Assembly (NCBI GenBank): GCA_946538795.1
Contig: CAMNGY010000131.1
Coordinates: 1 to 5,553 of the forward strand
Direction: 5' to 3'
DNA from: an uncultured Treponema sp.
GTDB lineage: Bacteria > Spirochaetota > Spirochaetia > Treponematales > Treponemataceae
Length of the DNA: 5,553 nucleotides
The position numbers and the translations under genes are program-made. The notes under the pieces were generated by a model. The model searched no databases and was not told the DNA's origin. It worked only from the letters and a program-made list of their open reading frames with translations. Within the stretch, counting starts at the first letter, position 1; each line of letters begins with the position of its first letter. This document shows, one piece after another, positions 1 through 5,237 of the stretch.

Positions 1-948
1 ATACGCGGGCAGGATTTTTTCATCAGGGGCTTGCAGCTGGCGGCGGCCGGGGGACACAATGTCATGGCCTTCGGGCCGCCTGGCTGCGGGAAGACGCTGG
101 CCATGCAGAAGTTCCCGGCCCTGCTGCCCCTGCTTTCCCCGGAAGAATCCCTTCCCGTCACGAGGATTTATTCCATTGCGGGTCTTCTGCCCAAGGACAG
201 TCCCCTTGTCCGCAACGCGCCGTTCAGGCAGCCCCATCAGACTGCCAGCATGGAGGGCATGTGCGGTGGCGGGCCGCGCCTTACGCCGGGAGAAATATCC
301 CTGGCCCACAACGGGGTCCTGTTCCTGGACGAGGCGGCTGAATTCAAAAGCTCCGTCCTTCAGATGCTGAGGGTTCCCCTGGAAAGCGGGGCCATCACGC
401 TGAGCCGGGCGGGCAGGTCCACGGTCTTCCCCGCCTCGTTCCAGCTGCTTGTGGCCGCGAATCCCTGTCCCTGCGGGAACTTCGGTTCCAAGGACCGGAT
501 ATGCCTTTGTTCTGCCAGCAGCGTGGCAATGTACTGGAAAAAGTTCTCGGCCCCGTTGCTGGACAGGATAGACATCCGCGTTCAGGTGGAAAAACAACCT
601 TGCCCGGACGAAGGGCAGGCCGGTGGGGAACGGCTTACGACGGAGTTCCTCAGGCGGGGGATAGCAAGGGCTGTTCAGGCCCAGCGGGAAAGGCAGGGAA
701 AGAAGAACGCGAGGCTGTTGCCGGACGAGGTCGCGGAGCATTGCGTCCTGTCTGCGGAAGCCGGGAAAATACTTGAGTCCGCCAGCCAGCGCTACTCTTT
801 TTCTCCCAGGAGCATTTCCGGCTGCATGAAGCTTTCCCGCACCATCGCGGACATGAAAGGGGAGAGGCTGATAAGCGCGGAGAGCATGGGGGAGGCCCTT
901 TCATACAGGCGGCCCGGAGGGATGGCGGAGGAGCTGGGGATGTTGTAG
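1..948 (+). CDS. comM: ComM/YifB-family Mg-chelatase-like AAA+ ATPase, 5' truncated by the window edge
   Basis: This is the C-terminal two thirds or so of a ComM/YifB ATPase; reading frame 1 is open from the first base, so the true start lies upstream. Visible motifs, in order: the lead-in 'IRGQDFFIRGLQLAAAGGHN', Walker A GPPGCGKT (bases 73-96), the family block 'APFRQPHQTAS', 'PGEISLAHNG', Walker B VLFLDE (316-333), sensor-1 region 'ANPCPCGNFG', a second cysteine pair 'ICLC', the arginine-finger segment 'LLDRIDIRV', and the C-terminal helical block with 'RTIADMKGE' and 'EALSYR'. The four cysteines (CPC, CLC) are the usual candidate metal site. Known ComM is a hexameric DNA helicase/branch-migration factor that aids integration of incoming DNA during natural transformation; the protein is also widespread in bacteria not known to be transformable, so the role here is uncertain. 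All catalytic motifs visible are intact. The common 'DELPEF' after Walker B reads DEAAEF. Family assignment is very secure; the gene symbol is by homology. Confidence 0.94.
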   Translation: MRGQDFFIRGLQLAAAGGHNVMAFGPPGCGKTLAMQKFPALLPLLSPEESLPVTRIYSIAGLLPKDSPLVRNAPFRQPHQTASMEGMCGGGPRLTPGEISLAHNGVLFLDEAAEFKSSVLQMLRVPLESGAITLSRAGRSTVFPASFQLLVAANPCPCGNFGSKDRICLCSASSVAMYWKKFSAPLLDRIDIRVQVEKQPCPDEGQAGGERLTTEFLRRGIARAVQAQRERQGKKNARLLPDEVAEHCVLSAEAGKILESASQRYSFSPRSISGCMKLSRTIADMKGERLISAESMGEALSYRRPGGMAEELGML

Positions 949-978
949 GCATGGTCATGCGGGGGCGGTAGCCGTGGT

Positions 979-997
979 GCCGCCGTGGTGCGGTTTT
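979..997 (+). terminator. Weak candidate terminator after the ComM-like gene
   Basis: About 30 bases after the stop codon, GCCGC (979-983) can pair with GCGGT (990-994) around a 6-base loop, followed by a run of Ts to 997. The stem is only 5 bp with one G-T pair. It overlaps an 11-bp direct repeat (gccgtggtgc at 971-980 and 982-991). It is the best plus-strand terminator candidate near the gene but may be chance in GC-rich DNA. A second small hairpin, GGCAAG/CTTGCC, lies at 1025-1040 with no T run. Confidence 0.25.
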
Positions 998-1135
998 GGG
1001 TGTCGGCCGGGTGCTTGGGGTGCGGGCAAGCCGTCTTGCCTGGTCTGACCGGTCCGGTGCGTACAGGTGCTGCTGTGTAGGTGCGGGCTAAGGGCCGGCA
1101 GGGCTTTGAACCGGATAAGTCTTAGGCATCCGGGC

Positions 1136-1167
1136 AAAAAAAAATCCCGCATGACATGCGGGATTTT
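1136..1167 (-). terminator. Intrinsic terminator of tRNA-Leu
   Basis: Bases 1141-1167 form a perfect 13-bp inverted repeat (aaaatcccgcatg / catgcgggatttt) with one central base; in RNA the inner bases would open to form the loop. Read on the minus strand, the stem runs straight into nine Ts (complement of the A run at 1136-1144), about 10 bases after the tRNA 3' end. That is a strong rho-independent terminator for the tRNA. On the plus strand it ends in only four Ts, so it could also stop read-through from the ComM-like gene less efficiently. Confidence 0.88.
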
Positions 1168-1177
1168 CTGGCTGTGT

Positions 1178-1260
1178 TACCGGCTCTGAGACTTGAACTC
1201 AGACACCATTGCTGGCAAAAGATTTTGAGTCTTTCGTGTCTACCATTCCACCAAGCCGGC
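1178..1260 (-). tRNA. tRNA-Leu, anticodon CAA
   Basis: The minus strand folds into a complete 83-nt class II tRNA. The acceptor stem GCCGGCT pairs with AGCCGGT (first pair G-U, as in some other leucine tRNAs), with discriminator A at 1178. The D arm is GTG/CAC with GG in the loop. The anticodon stem is AAAGA/TCTTT around loop CTCAAAA, giving anticodon CAA (plus-strand bases 1225-1227), which reads UUG codons. A 15-nt variable region can form a short GCC/GGT arm, and the T arm is CTGAG/CTCAG with loop TTCAAGT. The long variable region together with anticodon CAA and discriminator A identifies leucine. CCA is not encoded (the next bases are ACA), so it must be added by nucleotidyltransferase. 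Confidence 0.97.
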
Positions 1261-1273
1261 TGGATACAAGAAT

Positions 1274-1302
1274 ACTATATCAGTTCTGAAAGATTTTTTC
1301 AA
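1274..1302 (-). promoter_or_regulatory. Sigma-70 type promoter of tRNA-Leu
   Basis: On the minus strand a -35 box TTGAAA (plus 1297-1302) is separated by exactly 17 bp from a -10 box TATAGT (plus 1274-1279). Each matches the consensus at five of six positions. The expected start point is around 1267, giving a leader of only about 7 nt before the mature tRNA end at 1260. The -35 box overlaps the ribosome-binding site of the divergent RecQ-like ORF by two bases. Confidence 0.85.
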
Positions 1303-1312
1303 GGGGGTAATT

Positions 1313-2107
1313 ATGGAAGATGTGCAATATAGCGAAATTCAAAGGAGGCTCAGGGATACTGCCCGCATGCAGTCGCGTATTGTTGGGGCTGGTAGGACGG
1401 GCCTTTTCTGCGAAAGTCCTGCCTTTGCTGCGGCTGCGTACGGGAAGGCCTGCGGGGATGCGGGCAAGCGCCTGAGAGACATGTTCGGGTACGAGCATTT
1501 CCGTCCGCTTCAGAAAGATGTGGTTTCGTGCGTGATGTTGGGGCGTGACACGCTGGCGGTCATGCCGGATGGAGGCGGGAAGTCCCTGTGCTATCAGCTG
1601 GCGGCCCTGCTGCTTGGGGGCATGACGGTCGTTATCTCCCCCTTCCGTGAGTTCTTGGAGAATTCAGTGGTCAGGCTGCGTTCCCGGCTGGGACCGGCCG
1701 GGGTGGAGGTTGTGTGCCTGCATGCTAGGCTTTCCGTGGAGGACTACGGGGAGGGCTGTCACAAGCTTGAGGATGCATGCATGTGCGGCAAGGGCGCTAT
1801 GCTGTATCTTCCGCCCGAAGCCTTGCGGGAACAGAGGGTCAGGCATCTGTTGTCGCGGCTGCATGAGCAGATAAGGCTCTTCGTCATAAACGAGGCCCAC
1901 TGCGTAAGCAGGTGGGGAAACGACTTTCGGCCTGATTATTTGGGGATATGCCATGTGAGGAGGAATTTTCCGAAGGCCTCCTTCCTGGCGCTGACGGGAA
2001 GCGCTACCGGGGCCGTCCGGCAGGACATAATCCGCTGCCTCAGGCTGGAACGGCCCGAGGTGTTGCTGAGCGGCTGCGACGGCCCCGTGAAAGCCCCGGA
2101 TGCTTAG
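1313..2107 (+). CDS. RecQ-like helicase lobe 1 only, degenerate motifs, probably inactive
   Basis: This 264-residue ORF aligns by eye with the first RecA-like lobe of RecQ DNA helicases. Visible are motif 0 'FGYEHFRPLQ' (residues 58-67), motif I 'MPDGGGKSLCYQ' (84-95, Lys90 kept), motif Ia 'VVISPF' (106-111), 'YLPPEAL' (165-171), motif II 'VINEAHC' (191-197), the aromatic-rich loop 'SRWGNDFRPDY' (199-209) and motif III 'LALTGSATGAVRQDI'. Departures from the family are clear: DEAH is NEAH (Asn193), the aromatic loop has Asn where RecQ has His, motif I has Asp for Thr, and motif III TATA reads TGSA. The protein ends at 'CDGPVKAPDA', where RecQ has its 'FDRPN' link to lobe 2. Lobe 2, the zinc/RQC region and HRDC are absent, against roughly 600 residues for a full RecQ. 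About 50 unrelated residues precede the domain. The start is supported by AAGGGGG at 1301-1307, five bases upstream of the ATG. ATP hydrolysis and unwinding are unlikely; it is either a decaying remnant or a repurposed binding domain. Confidence 0.72.
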   Translation: MEDVQYSEIQRRLRDTARMQSRIVGAGRTGLFCESPAFAAAAYGKACGDAGKRLRDMFGYEHFRPLQKDVVSCVMLGRDTLAVMPDGGGKSLCYQLAALLLGGMTVVISPFREFLENSVVRLRSRLGPAGVEVVCLHARLSVEDYGEGCHKLEDACMCGKGAMLYLPPEALREQRVRHLLSRLHEQIRLFVINEAHCVSRWGNDFRPDYLGICHVRRNFPKASFLALTGSATGAVRQDIIRCLRLERPEVLLSGCDGPVKAPDA

Positions 2108-2127
2108 GGGTACAGCAGGGGCACGGC

Positions 2128-2200
2128 AGAGGCTGCCGGAAGGGCGGCTGGAAGAGGCTGCCGGAAGGGAGGTTGGAGAGGCTGCCGGAAGGGCGGCGGC
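2128..2200. repeat. Three tandem imperfect 24-25 bp GC-rich repeats
   Basis: Three head-to-tail copies share the core agaggctgccggaaggg: 2128-2152 (25 bp), 2153-2176 (24 bp, diverged tail) and 2177-2200 (24 bp). They lie in the short convergent gap between the RecQ-like ORF and the exported-protein gene. The first and third copies can each fold as GCTGCC-loop-GGCGGC. The change from 25 to 24 bp breaks any common reading frame, which argues against a coding repeat. Confidence 0.8.
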
Positions 2201-2203
2201 CTC
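2178..2203. repeat. Inverted repeat between convergent genes, possible transcription stop
   Basis: GAGGCTGCC (2178-2186) pairs with GGCGGCCTC (2195-2203) over 9 bp with one T-G pair and an 8-base loop. It lies ten bases beyond the stop codon of the minus-strand gene. Neither strand has a T run next to the stem, so it is not a canonical intrinsic terminator. It may slow polymerase or protect 3' ends, or may simply be a by-product of the tandem repeat. Confidence 0.4.
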
Positions 2204-2212
2204 AAAGCCTGC

Positions 2213-2749
2213 TCATTTTCCTACGTAGTTGAAGAGCGTGCGGTTGGCAAAGTTGTAGCCGTTGGGATCATCTTTGAGGTTGTCGCAGCTTACGATGAGG
2301 TAATCCTTCTTTTCGGCGATGTAGGACAGCTTCCAGTCCTTGTAGGATGTCTTGCCGTTGTCCGAGACAAGGTGGAGGATGAGGGTCCTCTTTTCGTCTC
2401 CCTCGTCATAGGTTCCTGTCCAGACGTTCTCGCCGCCGTTCTTGGTCTGGGTAATCTTGAAGTCCCAGTCGCTTTCGAGCGTTATCATGGTGGCGTACTT
2501 GCCGTTGGCGAAGTACCACTCGCCCACGTAGGATTCCTGGGTGATTTCCTTTGCCTTCTTCTTCGCGCTGTTGGTCCCGTCCTTGACGGCTCCCTTCACT
2601 CCGTTGAAAATACCCTTCGCGCCTTCTTTTATCTTGGTTCCGTTGGAAACCTCCTCGGCTGCTGCCGTCTCCGGGACGAATGCGGGAAGGACGGCGGACA
2701 TGGCCGTCAGGGTGAATACGAGTGCGTAGACAAAGCTGCTTCTTTTCAT
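2213..2749 (-). CDS. Exported protein of unknown function with a beta-rich C-terminal domain
   Basis: I do not recognise this 178-residue protein. It begins with a clear Sec signal peptide: MKR, a hydrophobic stretch to about residue 24, then 'ETAAAEE' with likely cleavage after Ala31. There is no lipobox cysteine, so a soluble periplasmic or secreted protein is more likely than a lipoprotein. Residues 38-72 are a Lys/Gly-rich, probably helical linker ('KEGAKGIFNGVKGAVKDG', 'SAKKKAKEI'). Residues 74-178 alternate in a beta pattern beginning 'YVGEWYFANGKYATMITLE', which resembles the opening strand of small lipocalin-like barrels; that is an impression only. There is one cysteine (Cys155) and no catalytic motif. 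AAGGAG (plus 2756-2761) sits six bases before the ATG and fixes the start. The gene follows the chemoreceptor gene in the same direction, but hairpins and a -10 box between them suggest its own transcript. A ligand-binding or envelope role is guesswork. Confidence 0.85.
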   Translation of the reverse strand: MKRSSFVYALVFTLTAMSAVLPAFVPETAAAEEVSNGTKIKEGAKGIFNGVKGAVKDGTNSAKKKAKEITQESYVGEWYFANGKYATMITLESDWDFKITQTKNGGENVWTGTYDEGDEKRTLILHLVSDNGKTSYKDWKLSYIAEKKDYLIVSCDNLKDDPNGYNFANRTLFNYVGK

Positions 2750-2763
2750 TTCTTGCTCCTTGG

Positions 2764-2823
2764 TTAGCTGTCATAAACGGCCTCTCCAAAAATCACCGCT
2801 GGTGATTCTTTTTTGAGGCTCAT
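2764..2823 (-). CDS. Possible 19-codon leader ORF or PfkB-kinase gene remnant
   Basis: On the minus strand an ATG at 2823 opens 19 codons ending in TAA at 2764-2766, 14 bases before the exported-protein start. The peptide is MSLKKESPAVIFGEAVYDS. Its second half resembles the first beta strand of PfkB-family sugar kinases, which often read like 'VxxFGExLxD', after which the family normally continues with a Pro/Gly-rich turn; here a stop codon follows. GGGGAG lies 11 bases before the ATG, a rather wide spacing. The ATG lies immediately after the TATAAT box, so a transcript from that promoter would start downstream of it; translation would need read-through from the chemoreceptor gene or another promoter. 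It may be a leader peptide, a decayed gene start or chance. Confidence 0.2.
   Translation of the reverse strand: MSLKKESPAVIFGEAVYDS
2791..2814 (-). terminator. Hairpin in the leader of the exported-protein gene (terminator or 5' stem)
   Basis: AATCACC (2791-2797) pairs with GGTGATT (2801-2807) over 7 bp with a 3-base loop. On the minus strand it is followed by TTT and preceded by an A run that can lengthen the stem; a further outer pairing GCCTC/GAGGC can enclose the whole element. If transcription starts near 2817, this hairpin occupies the extreme 5' end of the mRNA and would act as a stabilising or regulatory stem. If transcription comes from the chemoreceptor gene, it would act as a weak terminator. 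On the plus strand it ends in C plus six Ts, but no plus-strand gene lies close upstream. Confidence 0.5.
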
Positions 2824-2829
2824 ATTATA
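2824..2829 (-). promoter_or_regulatory. Consensus -10 box upstream of the exported-protein gene
   Basis: The minus strand reads TATAAT, a perfect -10 match, 75 bases before the ATG of the exported-protein gene. No good -35 box is found at 16-19 bp spacing (the 17-bp position reads AAGGAG), so activity would depend on an activator or on other contacts. It directly follows the hairpin at 2835-2880. Confidence 0.45.
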
Positions 2830-2830
2830 G

Positions 2831-2880
2831 AAAACTCCCCGCACGGCTCCTTGGTTACAGCAAAAGAAGTCGTGGGGGAG
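2831..2880 (-). terminator. Candidate terminator of the chemoreceptor gene
   Basis: On the minus strand, starting 32 bases after the chemoreceptor stop, CTCCCCCACG (2871-2880) pairs with CGTGCGGGGAG (2835-2845) over 10 bp with one bulged base, followed by TTTTC (T run at 2831-2834). The stem is strong and GC-rich, but the 25-base loop is longer than usual and the T run is short, so efficiency is uncertain. Confidence 0.5.
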
Positions 2881-2912
2881 CCCTGAATTTGGCAAAGGAA
2901 TAACCTTGGGCC

Positions 2913-4772
2913 TTACAGCTTGAACTTGCGGATGACTTCCTCAAGCTGCTTGGCGGCCTCGTTGTTCTCCTCCGAGCTCTTCGTGACGTTGGCGACGGCC
3001 TCGGTTATCTGGGTCACGCCCTCCGACATCTCCTCCATGGAGTTCGTGATGGTCTCGGCGGTCTGACTGATTCTCTCCATCTCGGTGGAAATCTTCTTTC
3101 CGCCGGCAAGCATCTCCGTCGCCCCCTGCTTGACGCTGACGGTGGAGTTGTCTATGTTCTTCATCGCGTCCAGAATCTGGGTGGAGCCCTCGTTCTGCTC
3201 CTTCATCGCGTTCATGACGACCCCTTCCTGCTGCTGGACGGTCTGGGTCAGGTCGTAGATCTTGCCGAACTGGTCCTGCAGCTGCCCGGTCGTCTGGGCC
3301 ACGCCCTTTATGACTTCGGTCAGGCTGGAGAGGCTCTCGCTTATCTTGCGGCCCTGGGTGTTGGACTGCTCGGCGAGCTTGCGGATTTCGTCCGCGACGA
3401 CGGCGAATCCTTTTCCGGACTCACCGGCGTGGGCGGCCTCGATTGCGGCGTTCATGGCGAGCAGGTTGGTCTGGTCGGCTATGTTCTGGATGACCGAGCT
3501 GGCCTCCTGTACGCCCGCGGACTCCTCAAGGATTTTCTTGGACATGGCGACCGCGTTCTGGACGCTCTTCTGACCTTCGTCCGAGGCCTTGGCGAGCATG
3601 TCTACCTGAACGCCGTTCTTCTCAAGGATGTTGGTGACGCTCTGGATGTTGGCGACCATCTCGCGGACGGCGGCGGAACTCTGCTCCACGCTGGCAGTCT
3701 GCTCCTCAACGCTGCGGTTCAGGGTCTGGATGTTCCCGACTATCTCGCTGGCGGCTATAGTAGCGTCGTTGATTCCTGCGGCCTGCCCGCCCATCTGGGT
3801 CTTGACGGTGTTTATGTTCCCGAGGATCTGCTGGATCGTCGCGGTCGTCTCGGTCATGTTGCTCTCAAGCTCCACGGCGACCTTGTTGGTGTCGTCTATG
3901 TTGCCCTTGAAGCCCTTCAGTATGTCGCGCGTCGTGTTGAAGAAGCGGTTCAGGCGGCCGGTAAGGACCCCGAACTCGTCACGGCTGACGATGTCAAGGT
4001 CCTTCCCCGTATAGTCGCCCTGCGAGATGTTGCCCGCAAAGTAGGTGATGCGGTCCAGCCTCTTTTTGATGCCGCTGGTCATGGTGAGCATGCCGAGGAG
4101 GACAAGCACGACTCCTCCAATCATGAGGGGGAGCATCAGGCTTGTGACGAAGCGATTGACGGGAACCGTATGGTACTTCACGGCAAAGGCGGGGCCGGCA
4201 ACCAGGAAGAAGATGCCGCTCATCAGGACGGTCAGGACCGCCACGTAGCGGGCGACGATGGAAAGGCCCATGTTCCCCTGATGGAGGGGCAGGAATGACA
4301 GCCATGCCTCGTAGTTCTCCAGCCAGTGGATGTACAGGAACACCGCGCCCAGGAAGCCGCATCCGACATAGGTCATGAAGAAGGTAGCGAAGTTGAAGTT
4401 GGGGTAATTTCCGCTGTGTGCGGCAAATCCCATCGCGAGCGGGTACAGGAGGACGAATCCTATCGTGACCCCGATATTAATGGAAGAATACTTGTTCGCG
4501 AGGGTGTTGCAGCTGTTCACCGAGTCCTCGGTACCGTCGAAGGCCATGAGCTTGGTGTAGACGAGCTTGTTGGGCAGGTACACGGCAAGAACATTCAGTA
4601 TGAGGACCGGGATGTTCAGGACGCTGAAGAAGAACTTGAGGTATTCGCCGAAGGTGAAAATTCCGTAGTGATAGCCCAAGAGCATGGTGGCGAGGAACGG
4701 AAAGACCTGCATCGAGCCGTTCAGTATGTTTACGATAGCTGGCGGCTGGTCTATAGAAATCTTATTCTCCAT
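2913..4772 (-). CDS. Methyl-accepting chemotaxis protein with polytopic membrane sensor region
   Basis: This 619-residue chemoreceptor would signal through CheW and CheA to the flagellar motor. The N-terminal region has about six hydrophobic segments (near 20-41, 45-66, 97-118, 130-150, 171-193 and 208-231) with only short loops, in place of the usual two membrane helices around a large periplasmic ligand domain. A HAMP domain follows at about 232-285, ending '...[14 protein letters not shown]'. The long coiled-coil signalling region fills about 295-619, with the conserved tip '[20 protein letters not shown]' (431-450) and '[18 protein letters not shown]' (453-470). Each arm is roughly 22-24 heptads, longer than in E. 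coli receptors. His448 replaces the Arg of enteric receptors, a common variant elsewhere. Glu/Gln-rich heptads offer methylation sites, and the C-terminus ('RKFKL') lacks a CheR-binding NWETF-type tail. AGGAG lies 11 bases before the ATG, a slightly long spacing. What it senses cannot be told; membrane state, a small hydrophobic ligand or a partner protein are possibilities. Confidence 0.95.
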   Translation of the reverse strand: MENKISIDQPPAIVNILNGSMQVFPFLATMLLGYHYGIFTFGEYLKFFFSVLNIPVLILNVLAVYLPNKLVYTKLMAFDGTEDSVNSCNTLANKYSSINIGVTIGFVLLYPLAMGFAAHSGNYPNFNFATFFMTYVGCGFLGAVFLYIHWLENYEAWLSFLPLHQGNMGLSIVARYVAVLTVLMSGIFFLVAGPAFAVKYHTVPVNRFVTSLMLPLMIGGVVLVLLGMLTMTSGIKKRLDRITYFAGNISQGDYTGKDLDIVSRDEFGVLTGRLNRFFNTTRDILKGFKGNIDDTNKVAVELESNMTETTATIQQILGNINTVKTQMGGQAAGINDATIAASEIVGNIQTLNRSVEEQTASVEQSSAAVREMVANIQSVTNILEKNGVQVDMLAKASDEGQKSVQNAVAMSKKILEESAGVQEASSVIQNIADQTNLLAMNAAIEAAHAGESGKGFAVVADEIRKLAEQSNTQGRKISESLSSLTEVIKGVAQTTGQLQDQFGKIYDLTQTVQQQEGVVMNAMKEQNEGSTQILDAMKNIDNSTVSVKQGATEMLAGGKKISTEMERISQTAETITNSMEEMSEGVTQITEAVANVTKSSEENNEAAKQLEEVIRKFKL

Positions 4773-4819
4773 AAAAAGTCTTGCTCCTAATTAAGATTTT
4801 CTCTGGTTGATAATACCTT

Positions 4820-4848
4820 ATTCTAGTATAAAATCGGCATTCTGACAA
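4820..4848 (-). promoter_or_regulatory. Promoter of the chemoreceptor gene
   Basis: On the minus strand, TTGTCA (plus 4843-4848) and TAGAAT (4820-4825) are spaced by exactly 17 bp, about 50 bases before the ATG. Inside the spacer lies GCCGATTT (4831-4838), six of eight bases like the flagellar sigma-28 -10 box GCCGATAA, but no convincing sigma-28 -35 element is found at the right distance. A sigma-70 type promoter is the simpler reading. Confidence 0.6.
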
Positions 4849-4912
4849 GGAAGAAAACCGGAAAAGCCGTTGTTTTTCACTTCTTTTAAAGAGTTTATAC
4901 CCTGTATTCCAC

Positions 4913-4940
4913 TTGACGGAATGACGAAAACTGTGATAAA
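4913..4940 (+). promoter_or_regulatory. Promoter of the rpmH-rnpA unit
   Basis: TTGACG (4913-4918, five of six consensus bases) is followed after 16 bp by GATAAA (4935-4940, four of six), with TG at 4932-4933 giving an extended -10. The predicted start near 4947 leaves a leader of under 40 nt before rpmH. Confidence 0.65.
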
Positions 4941-4983
4941 CTACCGCCTACTATCGGAAAATCTTTACAATGAGGAGAAATAT

Positions 4984-5169
4984 ATGTTACGTACATACCA
5001 GCCCAGCAAGGTCAAGCGCAACAGGAAATTCGGTTTCCGCGCAAGGATGGCGACGAAGGGAGGCCGCCTGGTCCTGAAAAGGAGGCGCCAGAAGGGACGC
5101 TGGAAGCTCACCGTTTCTGACGAGAAGAAGCCTTACCAGAGCGGCAAGTGCAAGACCAAGACTTGGTAA
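4984..5169 (+). CDS. rpmH: 50S ribosomal protein L34
   Basis: L34 is a small, highly basic protein that packs against 23S rRNA in the large ribosomal subunit. The start '[20 protein letters not shown]' and the block '[19 protein letters not shown]' are the unmistakable family signature. The frame is open further upstream, to 4870, but the ATG at 4984 is correct: it gives the conserved N-terminus and has GAGGAG at 4972-4977, six bases upstream. The protein is 61 residues, longer than the usual 44-50, because of a C-terminal tail after 'KLTVSDE' that ends 'SGKCKTKTW'. rnpA follows 68 bases downstream on the same strand, the classic arrangement. Confidence 0.97.
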   Translation: MLRTYQPSKVKRNRKFGFRARMATKGGRLVLKRRRQKGRWKLTVSDEKKPYQSGKCKTKTW

Positions 5170-5184
5170 GCTTTTTTGCGCTGG

Positions 5185-5208
5185 GCAGAATGGTTGCTGC
5201 CATTCTGC
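5185..5208 (+). promoter_or_regulatory. Stem-loop between rpmH and rnpA (attenuator or processing site)
   Basis: GCAGAATGG (5185-5193) pairs perfectly with CCATTCTGC (5200-5208) around the 6-base loop TTGCTG, and two G-U pairs can extend the stem. Only three Ts follow, so it resembles a leaky terminator. Partial termination, RNase cleavage or protection of the upstream rpmH message would each lower rnpA expression relative to L34, which fits the different amounts needed of the two products. Confidence 0.6.
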
Positions 5209-5237
5209 TTTAAAGGATTTTTCCGGAGGCCTTCTTT

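Larger units (their letters stand above)
2755..2857. repeat. 12-bp direct repeat carrying the ribosome-binding site
   Basis: The 12-mer gctccttggtta occurs at 2755-2766 and again, identical, at 2846-2857. On the minus strand it reads TAACCAAGGAGC. The copy nearer the exported-protein gene supplies its AAGGAG ribosome-binding site; the other lies in the loop of the hairpin at 2835-2880. The segment between the copies holds the -10 box, the second hairpin and the short ORF. This could be a small duplication or a scar of rearrangement. Confidence 0.75.

Noticed and set aside
955..1152. 65-codon minus-strand open frame between the ComM-like gene and the tRNA
   Set aside because: It starts inside the tRNA terminator stem, has no ribosome-binding site and a Pro/His/Thr-rich low-complexity product.
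2128..2200. CRISPR-like array
   Set aside because: The copies are directly adjacent with no spacers and differ from one another; no cas genes are present.
1948..2232. Plus-strand frame overlapping the end of the RecQ-like ORF and encoding RLPEGR repeats, considered as a frameshifted continuation of the helicase
   Set aside because: The repeat peptide has no helicase lobe 2 features and merely reads through the tandem DNA repeat; copy lengths of 25 and 24 bp are not in a common frame.
3429..4298. 289-codon plus-strand open frame opposite the chemoreceptor gene
   Set aside because: It lies wholly antisense to a well-conserved chemoreceptor; it is open only because of the GC-rich codon bias of the real gene and its sequence shows no family features.
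4870..4983. Upstream in-frame start for rpmH giving 99 residues
   Set aside because: The extra residues overlap the rpmH promoter and lack L34 similarity; the ATG at 4984 has the better ribosome-binding site and the conserved MLRTYQPSK start.
4773..4983. Replication origin near rpmH
   Set aside because: rpmH is often close to oriC, but no TTATCCACA-type DnaA boxes or clusters were seen in this intergenic region and dnaA is not in the window.
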